A DNA stretch of 5,784 bases from contig JAJQIQ010000241.1 in assembly GCA_021199135.1 (NCBI GenBank), positions 1 through 5,784 on the forward strand. Direction: 5' to 3'. The notes below the pieces were generated by a model. It did not search any database. It saw only the letters and a program-made list of their open reading frames with translations, and had not been told where the DNA came from. This DNA is from Clostridiales bacterium. Lineage in GTDB: Bacteria > Bacillota > Clostridia > Lachnospirales > Lachnospiraceae. Below are positions 1 through 5,611 of this stretch, piece after piece (the stretch's first letter is position 1; each line of letters starts with the position of its first letter). Position numbers and translations under genes: made by a program.

Positions 1-419
1 ACACCTCCCGCGTCTCAAAGCCGCTGCTCGACCGGATAGACATCTGCGTCGAGGCTCCCGCTGTTAGCTATGACGAACTCACCGGCTCCGGGGACAACGA
101 GAGCTCGGAGACGATAAGGGCAAGGGTGCAGGAGTGCCACGAGAGGCAGAGGCAACGCTTTCGGGACGAGGGCTTTACGCACAACAGCCAGATCCCCGCG
201 GCGAGGATAGGGCAGTTCTGCCCGCTCGGCGACAAGGAGCAGCGCTACATGGAAAAGATGTATGACAAGTTGGGGCTGACGGCCCGCACCTACCACAAAG
301 TGCTGCGCGTCGCGCGCACCATAGCCGACGCCGACGGCTCGGATGAGATACGCCTTTCCCACCTGACGGAGGCGGCCTGCTACCGCAGCATCGGCGAGAA
401 ATTCTGGGGAGGTGCGTGA
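1..419 (+). CDS. YifB/ComM-family Mg-chelatase-like AAA+ ATPase, C-terminal part (5' truncated by window)
   Basis: The open frame enters at position 3 and gives 138 codons before TGA at 417-419. It begins with SKPLLDRIDICVEAP, matching the conserved (S)GPLLDRIDIxVEVP segment that ends the AAA+ core in this family. It continues into the Mg-chelatase C-terminal helical domain, with GLTARTYHKVLRVARTIAD (sensor-2-type region) and an ending like HLTEAAxYRS. Known family: ComM, a hexameric helicase promoting branch migration during natural transformation in several Gram-negative species; many homologues are annotated only as YifB. Missing here are the N-terminal Lon-protease-like domain and the Walker A and B motifs, which must lie upstream. 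The gene ends 1 nt before dprA and contains its ribosome binding site, so the two are probably co-transcribed and translationally linked. Family assignment is strong; whether this copy serves transformation is inference. Confidence 0.9.
   Translation, partial: TSRVSKPLLDRIDICVEAPAVSYDELTGSGDNESSETIRARVQECHERQRQRFRDEGFTHNSQIPAARIGQFCPLGDKEQRYMEKMYDKLGLTARTYHKVLRVARTIADADGSDEIRLSHLTEAACYRSIGEKFWGGA
408..412 (+). promoter_or_regulatory. dprA ribosome binding site (GGAGG), decides the start
   Basis: GGAGG at 408-412, within GGGGAGGTG, lies 8 nt before ATG 421. That is ideal Shine-Dalgarno spacing and supports ATG 421 as the dprA start. The in-frame GTG at 412 overlaps the site itself and cannot use it. 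The site lies inside the last codons of the upstream ATPase gene. Confidence 0.8.
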
Positions 420-420
420 C

Positions 421-1503
421 ATGTACAGGTATTGGCTTGCAAACATCCCGTTCATGACCCCGCAGAAGATTGCCCTGCTCTTTTCCGTCTGCGATTCGGC
501 GGAGGAAGTCTATGGGCTTTCAGATGCGGCAATAAAAAAGATCCCAGGGCTTAGGGAGGATGACGCGTCGAGGATCTGCAAGAGCAGGAGGCAGTGGAAC
601 ATCGAGGGCGAGTGGATGGCCTTTCAGGAGAAAGGAATCTCGCTTACGACCACGGAGGATGACGACTATCCCGAGAAGCTCCGCACCATCTGCGCGCCTC
701 CCTACGCGCTCTACTACATCGGGAAGCTCCCGCCCGAGGGCAAAAAGGCGGTCGCGATCGTAGGCGCCCGGGAGAGGAGCGAGTACGGGCGCCAGGTCGC
801 GCACAGGCTCGGAGAGGCGCTGGCGCACTCGGGCGTCGCCGTCATAAGCGGCATGGCGAGGGGCATAGACGGGGACGGCCATGCGGGCGCGCTCGACGGG
901 GGCGGGCAGACCTTCGCGGTCCTAGGCTGCGGGGCGGACGTCTGCTACCCGAGGCAGAACCGCGCCCTCTACGAGAGGATTGCTGCGGAGGGCGGCATCA
1001 TATCCGAGTTCCCTCCCGGGACGACCCCGCTGCGCCCGTATTTTCCGCAGAGGAACCGCCTGATATCGGGGCTGTCGGACTGCACCGTCGTCGTCGAGGC
1101 CAGAAAGAGGAGCGGGTCGCTCATCACCGCCGACTACGCGCTCGAGCAGGGGAGGGAGGTCTACGCGCTCCCGGGGCGCATCACCGACGAGCTGAGCCTG
1201 GGTTGCAACCAGCTCATCGACCAGGGCGCGAGGGCAATCGTAAGCGTCGAGGGCTTCATCGAGGACATCACAGGCGACGGGGCGAAATTTTGCCAACGGG
1301 ACGTCTTTTATAAAAATTTCCTTGAAAAAGACGAACTGTTGGTGTATAGTTTATTCGATTTTGCTCCACTGGGGCTTGGCGCGCTCACCGAGAAGTGCCC
1401 GTTTGGGCTGCCAGAGCTCGTCCCGGTCCTCGAGGGGCTCAAGGAGAAAGGGCTCATATACGAGCCGCTTCCACACTATTATGTGAAGGCCGCCATGCTT
1501 TAG
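421..1503 (+). CDS. dprA: DNA-processing protein DprA (Smf), RecA loader
   Basis: The 360-residue product has the usual DprA layout. A short helical, helix-hairpin-helix/SAM-like N-terminus (about residues 10-55, including IKKIPGLREDDASRI) precedes the Rossmann-like ssDNA-binding domain. In that core I see AIVGARE (112-118), SGMARGID (143-150), FPQRNRLISG (208-217) and SGSLITADYALEQG from 231. A DprA-type winged helix occupies about residues 300-360. Known role: DprA binds incoming single-stranded DNA and loads RecA during natural transformation, and it is also conserved in bacteria not known to be competent. ATG 421 is chosen because of the ribosome binding site at 408-412. It lies between the YifB-like gene and topA, a common arrangement. 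Codons around 1284-1350 are unusually AT-rich, apparently because a promoter for topA is embedded there. The gene is intact. Confidence 0.95.
   Translation: MYRYWLANIPFMTPQKIALLFSVCDSAEEVYGLSDAAIKKIPGLREDDASRICKSRRQWNIEGEWMAFQEKGISLTTTEDDDYPEKLRTICAPPYALYYIGKLPPEGKKAVAIVGARERSEYGRQVAHRLGEALAHSGVAVISGMARGIDGDGHAGALDGGGQTFAVLGCGADVCYPRQNRALYERIAAEGGIISEFPPGTTPLRPYFPQRNRLISGLSDCTVVVEARKRSGSLITADYALEQGREVYALPGRITDELSLGCNQLIDQGARAIVSVEGFIEDITGDGAKFCQRDVFYKNFLEKDELLVYSLFDFAPLGLGALTEKCPFGLPELVPVLEGLKEKGLIYEPLPHYYVKAAML
1322..1350 (+). promoter_or_regulatory. Candidate sigma-A promoter for topA inside the dprA 3' end
   Basis: TTGAAA (1322-1327) and TATAGT (1345-1350) are separated by exactly 17 nt, each close to the vegetative consensus. 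They fall in an AT-rich patch within otherwise GC-rich dprA coding sequence, about 175 nt upstream of the topA start. This suggests topA can be transcribed independently of dprA. The call rests on sequence match and composition only. Confidence 0.5.
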
Positions 1504-1525
1504 GCGGCGTAAGGAGTGACGCAGG

Positions 1526-3604
1526 ATGGCAAAGTATCTGGTGATCGTCGAGTCTCCGGCAAAGGTGAAGACAATAAAGAAATTTTTGGGAAAGAACTAT
1601 GAGGTGATGGCGTCAAACGGCCATGTCCGCGACCTCCCCAAGAGCCAGCTCGGCTTCTCCCCGGAGGAGGACTACGAGCCGAAATACATCACGATACGCG
1701 GCAAGGGCGAGGTGCTCTCGAAGCTGCGCAAGGAGGTAAAGAAGGCCGAGCGGGTGTACCTCGCGACCGACCCCGACCGCGAGGGCGAGGCCATATCGTG
1801 GCACCTGACCAAGGCCTTGAAGCTCGACGGCAAGGAAGTAAGCCGGATCACGTTCAACGAGATCACGAAGTCGGCGGTGCAGTCGTCCCTGAAGAGCCCC
1901 CGCGAGATCGACATGGACCTCGTGGACGCACAGCAGGCCAGAAGGATGCTCGACCGCATGGTGGGATACCGCATAAGCCCGTTGCTCTGGGCTAAGGTAA
2001 AGAGGGGCCTTAGCGCCGGGCGCGTGCAGTCGGTCGCGCTCAGGATAATCTGCGACCGCGAGGCGGAGATCGACGCTTTCCTTCCGAAGGAGTACTGGTC
2101 GCTCGAGGCGCAGCTCATTCCGGAGGGCGAGAAGAAGCCGATCGTCGCAAAGCTTGCAGAATATAAGGGCAAAAAGATAGAGATAGGCTCGGAGGATGAG
2201 ATGAACTCCATCCTTTCAGGGCTTGAGGGCAAAGAGTACATCGTCGAGGACGTAAAGAAGGGCGAGCGGACGAAGAAGTCGCCGCTGCCGTTTACGACGA
2301 GCACCATGCAGCAGGAGGCGTCGAAGGCGCTGAACTTTCCCATATCAAAGACCATGCGCATCGCCCAGCAGCTCTACGAGGGCGTGGAGATAAAAGGCCA
2401 GGGCACGGTCGGCCTCATCACCTACTTGAGGACCGACTCCGTCCGCATCTCCGACGAGGCCGAGACAGCCGCGCATGCATTCATCGAAAAGACCTATGGG
2501 GAGAAGTACCTCTCCGAGGGCGCGGCGGCAAAGAAGGGCGGCATAAAGATCCAGGACGCCCACGAGGCCATCCGCCCGACGGACATAAACCGCATCCCCT
2601 CAGACATAAAGGATTCCCTGAGCCGCGATCAGTTCCGGCTCTATCAGCTCATATGGAGGCGCTTTGCCGCAAGCCGCATGGCAAACGCCGTCTACGAGAC
2701 GACGGCCGTGAGCATCGCGGCGGGAGAGTGTAGGTTCCGCGCGTCCACGTCATCCCTCGCCTTCGACGGCTACATGCTCGCCTACACCGAGGCGGACGAG
2801 GAGAAGGAGGAGAAGCAGGTGACGCTTCAGGCGATAGCTGAGGACACGAAGCTAAGCCTCGAGTCGCTCGAGCCGAAGCAGCACTTCACCCAGCCCCCGG
2901 CACACTACACGGAGGCCTCGCTCGTCCACACGCTCGAGGAGCTCGGCATAGGCCGCCCGAGCACCTACTCCCCGACGATCACGACGATCATCGCGCGTCG
3001 CTACGTCACGAAGGAGAACAAGAACCTCTACGTCACGGAGCTCGGCTCCGTCGTAAACTCGATCATGTGCGAGTCCTTCCCGACGATCGTGGACGAGCAT
3101 TTCACTGCCAACATGGAGGCTCTCCTCGACGGCGTCGCGGAGGGCAAGGTTCCGTGGAAGAGCGTCGTCGCGAATTTCTACCCGGACCTAGAGGCTGCGG
3201 TGGAGGCCGCGGAGAAAGAGCTCGAGAAGGTGACGATCGAGGACGAGGTCACGGACGAGATCTGCGAGCAGTGCGGGAAAAACCTCGTCGTAAAGTACGG
3301 CCCGCACGGCAAATTTTTGGCGTGCCCAGGCTTCCCGGACTGCCGATTCACGAAGCCATACTACGAGAGGATAGGCGTCACCTGCCCCAAGTGCGGCAAG
3401 GACGTCGTCATCCGCATGTCCAAGAAGGGCAGGCGGTACTACGGCTGCATCGACGCGCCAAACTGCGATTTCATGAGCTGGGGGCGGCCAGTCGAGAAGA
3501 AATGCCCGCGCTGCGGGGGATACATGGTCGTGAAGGGGAGCAGGCTCGCCTGCGCAGACCAGCAGTGCGGATACACGGAGCCAAAGCCGGAAACAGATGC
3601 TTGA
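1526..3604 (+). CDS. topA: DNA topoisomerase I (type IA)
   Basis: The 692-residue product matches the usual length in Bacillota (about 690). It relaxes negatively supercoiled DNA by single-strand cleavage through a 5'-phosphotyrosine. The N-terminal TOPRIM domain shows VIVESPAK with Glu9 and the metal-binding DPDREGE (Asp82, Asp84, Glu86). The core carries GLSAGRVQS (161-169), the active-site segment ITYLRTDS with Tyr300 and Arg302, and IGRPSTY (475-481). Three C-terminal Cys4 zinc ribbons have cysteines at 580/583/600/606, 620/623/641/647 and 660/663/676/681, and all twelve are present. AAGGAG at 1511-1516 lies 9 nt before the ATG. The gene follows dprA after 22 nt and may also use the promoter within dprA. 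I see no convincing intrinsic terminator after it. All catalytic residues are intact. Confidence 0.98.
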   Translation: MAKYLVIVESPAKVKTIKKFLGKNYEVMASNGHVRDLPKSQLGFSPEEDYEPKYITIRGKGEVLSKLRKEVKKAERVYLATDPDREGEAISWHLTKALKLDGKEVSRITFNEITKSAVQSSLKSPREIDMDLVDAQQARRMLDRMVGYRISPLLWAKVKRGLSAGRVQSVALRIICDREAEIDAFLPKEYWSLEAQLIPEGEKKPIVAKLAEYKGKKIEIGSEDEMNSILSGLEGKEYIVEDVKKGERTKKSPLPFTTSTMQQEASKALNFPISKTMRIAQQLYEGVEIKGQGTVGLITYLRTDSVRISDEAETAAHAFIEKTYGEKYLSEGAAAKKGGIKIQDAHEAIRPTDINRIPSDIKDSLSRDQFRLYQLIWRRFAASRMANAVYETTAVSIAAGECRFRASTSSLAFDGYMLAYTEADEEKEEKQVTLQAIAEDTKLSLESLEPKQHFTQPPAHYTEASLVHTLEELGIGRPSTYSPTITTIIARRYVTKENKNLYVTELGSVVNSIMCESFPTIVDEHFTANMEALLDGVAEGKVPWKSVVANFYPDLEAAVEAAEKELEKVTIEDEVTDEICEQCGKNLVVKYGPHGKFLACPGFPDCRFTKPYYERIGVTCPKCGKDVVIRMSKKGRRYYGCIDAPNCDFMSWGRPVEKKCPRCGGYMVVKGSRLACADQQCGYTEPKPETDA

Positions 3605-3656
3605 TGCGCAAAATGCAACCGTGATTAAATTTTTGGACACTTTTTTCTTTCACATC

Positions 3657-3685
3657 TTGAATTATCAGACAAATTATGGTAAAAT
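3657..3685 (+). promoter_or_regulatory. codY promoter, extended -10 type
   Basis: TTGAAT (3657-3662) and TAAAAT (3680-3685) are spaced by 17 nt, and TG at 3677-3678 makes an extended -10 (TGGTAAAAT). Transcription would start near 3692, giving a leader of about 80 nt before codY. A second TGCTAAAAT follows at 3693-3701 without an obvious -35. The promoter lies in an AT-rich stretch that begins right after topA. Confidence 0.65.
3660..3674 (+). promoter_or_regulatory. CodY-box-like operator within the codY promoter
   Basis: AATTATCAGACAAAT matches 12 of 15 positions of the CodY consensus AATTTTCWGAAAATT. Allowing one inserted C (GA-C-AAATT, to 3675), the right half-site is complete. It overlaps the -35 edge and fills the spacer of the codY promoter, where bound protein would block RNA polymerase. 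Autorepression by CodY is established in Lactococcus. That it happens here is inference, and the consensus may differ in this lineage. Confidence 0.45.
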
Positions 3686-3715
3686 AAAAAAATGCTAAAA
3701 TGAGTGGCGGCTATC

Positions 3716-3731
3716 GGCGCGCGTGCGCGCC
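3716..3731 (+). other. GC-rich hairpin in the codY leader
   Basis: GGCGCGC (3716-3722) and GCGCGCC (3725-3731) form a perfect inverted repeat; in RNA, six GC pairs would close a CGTG loop. It lies between the proposed codY start of transcription and the ribosome binding site, about 40 nt before the ATG. No T-run follows, so it is not an intrinsic terminator. Weaker stems (CTGTC 3736-3740 with GACAG 3753-3757) lie between it and the ribosome binding site. It could stabilise the mRNA or influence translation; no known riboswitch is recognised. Confidence 0.45.
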
Positions 3732-3772
3732 CGGCCTGTCAAATGAGCTGAGGACAGCAGGAGGGTTTCATT

Positions 3773-4552
3773 ATGAGTATACAGCTCTTGGACAAGACAA
3801 GGAAAATCAACAAATTGCTACACAACAACAGTTCTTCTAAGGTGGTCTTCAACGACATCTGCGATGTGCTCACCGGCATTCTGGAGTCGGATATCTTGGT
3901 GATAAGTAAAAAGGGCAAGGTCTTGGGGCTCAGCGTCTGCCGCAAGGTGGAGGAGCTCTCGGAGCTTTTGGGCGACGAGGTCGGCGCGTACATTGACCCG
4001 GAGCTGAATGAGCGCCTGCTCGGAATCCTCTCCACGAAGGAGAATGTGAACCTCGAGACGTTGGGCTTTGGCGAGGAATCAAAGAAATACCGCGCGATCA
4101 TCACCCCTATAGACATAGCCGGCGAGAGGCTCGGGACTCTTTTCGAGTACCGCAGCGACAGGGAGTACGACATCGACGACATCATCCTGACCGAGTACGG
4201 CACGACGGTCGTGGGGCTTGAGATGCTCCGCTCGGTGAACGAGGAGAACGCCGAGGAGGAGAGGAAGGTCGCCATCGTAAAGTCGGCGATAGGCACGCTC
4301 TCGTTCTCGGAGCTCGAGGCGATCATCCACATTTTCGACGAGCTCGACGGCACCGAGGGGATTCTCGTGGCCAGCAGGATCGCCGACCGCGTGGGCATCA
4401 CCCGCTCCGTCATCGTAAACGCCCTCCGCAAGTTCGAGAGCGCCGGGGTCATCGAATCCCGCTCCTCGGGCATGAAGGGCACATACATAAAGGTAATCAA
4501 CGATTTCGTCTTCGACGAGATCGAGGAGATAAAGAAAAAGAGGGGACACTGA
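3773..4552 (+). CDS. codY: CodY, global nutrient-responsive transcriptional regulator
   Basis: The 259-residue product is the same length as B. subtilis CodY. The N-terminus (LLDKTRKINKLL) and the GAF-type ligand domain (about 1-155, with SKKGKVLG and GERLGTL) align with CodY. A linker helix (about 165-190) leads to the C-terminal winged helix-turn-helix. That DNA-binding region is almost identical to the Bacillus protein: ASRIADRVGITRSV from residue 200, then VNALRKFESAGVIESRS and GMKGTYIKV. In model species CodY represses amino-acid uptake, biosynthesis and other stationary-phase genes when branched-chain amino acids and GTP are plentiful. The GAF loop region (about residues 57-115) diverges and is about five residues shorter than in B. 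subtilis, so the effector may differ. AGGAGG at 3759-3764 lies 8 nt before the ATG. The gene has its own promoter with a CodY-like site and is followed by flgB. Confidence 0.96.
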   Translation: MSIQLLDKTRKINKLLHNNSSSKVVFNDICDVLTGILESDILVISKKGKVLGLSVCRKVEELSELLGDEVGAYIDPELNERLLGILSTKENVNLETLGFGEESKKYRAIITPIDIAGERLGTLFEYRSDREYDIDDIILTEYGTTVVGLEMLRSVNEENAEEERKVAIVKSAIGTLSFSELEAIIHIFDELDGTEGILVASRIADRVGITRSVIVNALRKFESAGVIESRSSGMKGTYIKVINDFVFDEIEEIKKKRGH

Positions 4553-4577
4553 CGGTTTCTCCGCAACTTGGAACCGT
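4552..4577 (+). terminator. Stem-loop at the codY stop, possible weak terminator
   Basis: Bases 4552-4559 (ACGGTTTC) pair with 4570-4577 (GGAACCGT), including one T-G wobble, around a 10-nt loop. The stem starts on the last base of the codY stop codon. It is followed by TTCCC rather than a clean T-run, with AAAAATTTTT only at 4591-4600. It may be a weak or factor-dependent terminator separating codY from flgB, or a 3'-end stabiliser. Confidence 0.3.
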
Positions 4578-4613
4578 TTCCCACGATTTCAAAAATTTTT
4601 ACGCAAAAAAACC

Positions 4614-4641
4614 TTGCAATTCTTCTCATGTATACTATAAT
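4614..4641 (+). promoter_or_regulatory. flgB promoter, sigma-A type
   Basis: TTGCAA (4614-4619) and a perfect TATAAT (4636-4641) are 16 nt apart, about 50 nt upstream of the flgB start. An inverted repeat, ATACTA (4632-4637) and TAGTAT (4642-4647), overlaps the -10 and could be an operator. I see no obvious sigma-28 or sigma-54 consensus in the gap, so these early flagellar genes may be read by the vegetative sigma factor. Confidence 0.6.
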
Positions 4642-4674
4642 TAGTATGTCAGAGGAATTGGACACACAAAATAA

Positions 4675-4680
4675 GGGAGG
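4675..4680 (+). promoter_or_regulatory. flgB ribosome binding site, decides the start
   Basis: GGGAGG at 4675-4680, within AAGGGAGG, is 7 nt before ATG 4688. An in-frame TTG at 4568 would extend the protein by 40 residues, but the extension runs through the promoter region and does not resemble FlgB. Confidence 0.8.
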
Positions 4681-4687
4681 TTATGCC

Positions 4688-5080
4688 ATGTTAAATTCCA
4701 CTGCATTCAACTACATCGACGTCCTCGACAAGGCGTCCGATGCCAGCTGGACGAGGGAATCCCTCATCTCCAACAACATCGCAAACGTAGACACCCCGGG
4801 CTACAAGCGTCAGGATCTCGACTTCCAGACCACGCTCAAGACCGAGCTCGGCCGCACGAAGTACGAGGATCTGGACCAGAGGATCAGAAACGTCGACCTC
4901 TCAAACCTCAATGCGTCCGCGTACACCGACCTCGCAAGTTACTCCTACAGGCTTGATGGCAACAACGTGGACATCGACACGGAGAACGTGGAGCTGGCAT
5001 CCGAGCAGATCCGCTACGAAGCGTTGATAGAGGGCATAGACGAGGAATTCTCGCGGATGCGCGTGGTTCTTTCATCATAA
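4688..5080 (+). CDS. flgB: Flagellar basal-body rod protein FlgB
   Basis: The 130-residue product is typical in length for FlgB, a proximal rod subunit of the flagellar basal body exported by the flagellar type III apparatus. The rod-protein signature is clear: SNNIANVDTPGYKRQDLDF from residue 28, preceded by an N-terminal helix. The C-terminal helix has NNVDIDTENVELASEQIRYEA, the FlgB form of the domain that packs into the rod. A variable, polar middle (about 55-90) is normal. The ribosome binding site at 4675-4680 and family length fix ATG 4688 as start. It is the first gene of a flgB-flgC-fliE cluster and likely has its own promoter (4614-4641). It lies directly after codY, as in Bacillus, where it begins the fla/che operon. 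Confidence 0.96.
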   Translation: MLNSTAFNYIDVLDKASDASWTRESLISNNIANVDTPGYKRQDLDFQTTLKTELGRTKYEDLDQRIRNVDLSNLNASAYTDLASYSYRLDGNNVDIDTENVELASEQIRYEALIEGIDEEFSRMRVVLSS

Positions 5081-5098
5081 TGTAAGGAGGGCACAGGC

Positions 5099-5545
5099 AT
5101 GGGACTTTTTCAGGCATTTAACATCAGCGCGAGCGGCATGACCGCAGAGCGCTTCCGCACGGACATCATCGCGGAGAACATCGCAAACGTGAACACCACC
5201 TCCACCGAGAGCGGAGGCCCATACAGGCGCAAGCTCGTCTCCTTCCAGGAGAAGACGGTCACGCCTTTTTCGCAGGTCTTCTCGACCACGACTTCGAAGA
5301 ACCGCATCATCGGCAACGGCGTCAAGGTCTCAGCGGTGACCGAGGACTATTCCTCAGAGTTTGTCATGGAGTACGACCCGTCGAACCCCGACGCGGACGA
5401 GAACGGCTATGTCTCCTATCCGAATGTAAACGTCGTCACCGAGATGACGGACCTCATCGACGCGACGAGGGCATACGAGGCGAACGAGACCGCGTTTGAG
5501 GCCAGCAAGACTCTGGCTCAGAAAGGCCTGTCGATCGGGCAGTGA
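5099..5545 (+). CDS. flgC: Flagellar basal-body rod protein FlgC
   Basis: The 148-residue product is within the usual FlgC range (about 130-150). FlgC is a proximal rod subunit assembled with FlgB and FlgF above the MS ring. The N-terminus GLFQAFNISASGMTAERFR leads to AENIANVNTT (25-34) and GGPYRRKLVSFQE (39-51), the FlgC version of the rod signature. The C-terminus has NVNVVTEMTDLIDATRAYEAN and a final helix ending near LAQKGLSIGQ. The central part (about 75-105) contains an acidic stretch, DPSNPDADENGYV, usual for the family. AAGGAGG at 5084-5090 lies 8 nt before the ATG, and only 18 nt separate it from flgB, so the two share a transcript. Confidence 0.97.
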   Translation: MGLFQAFNISASGMTAERFRTDIIAENIANVNTTSTESGGPYRRKLVSFQEKTVTPFSQVFSTTTSKNRIIGNGVKVSAVTEDYSSEFVMEYDPSNPDADENGYVSYPNVNVVTEMTDLIDATRAYEANETAFEASKTLAQKGLSIGQ

Positions 5546-5549
5546 CCTT

Positions 5550-5575
5550 AATAATTATATCTAGATTTAATTATT
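5550..5575. repeat. 26-bp near-perfect AT-rich palindrome between flgC and fliE
   Basis: The arms AATAATTA (5550-5557) and TAATTATT (5568-5575) are exact inverse complements. The centre ATCTAGAT (5559-5566) is itself palindromic. The only mismatched pair is T5558 opposite T5567, so 24 of 26 bases are symmetric about CTAG. It starts 4 nt after the flgC stop in otherwise GC-rich DNA. It could be a dimeric repressor operator or an mRNA hairpin that tunes expression between flgC and fliE. It lacks the GC stem and T-tract of an intrinsic terminator. Confidence 0.6.
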
Positions 5576-5611
5576 GTACGCTGACAAAGCACTCAAAAAA
5601 AGGAGAGAATC

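Noticed and set aside
1672..2361. 229-codon minus-strand open frame inside topA
   Set aside because: Antisense shadow of well-conserved topoisomerase sequence; Ser-rich and unrecognisable.
3067..3624. 185-codon plus-strand frame overlapping the topA 3' end
   Set aside because: An alternate frame of the zinc-ribbon region, extremely Arg-rich and without its own ribosome binding site.
3605..3656. Intrinsic terminator after topA
   Set aside because: There are T-runs (3630-3634, 3641-3646), but no GC-rich stem precedes them.
3700..3840. Possible 46-codon leader ORF starting at ATG 3700 and overlapping codY
   Set aside because: No Shine-Dalgarno before it, no run of branched-chain codons to suggest attenuation, and its start sits on the second -10-like element.
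4584..4598. CodY box upstream of flgB
   Set aside because: Only about 10 of 15 positions match, within an A/T-run where chance matches are common.
3739..4665. 308-codon minus-strand open frame across codY and both flanks
   Set aside because: It is antisense to an unmistakable CodY, has low-complexity Ser-rich sequence and no family resemblance; it is a by-product of codon bias.
4568..4687. Upstream TTG start extending FlgB by 40 residues
   Set aside because: The extension would be encoded by the promoter region; ATG 4688 has a good ribosome binding site and gives the usual FlgB length.
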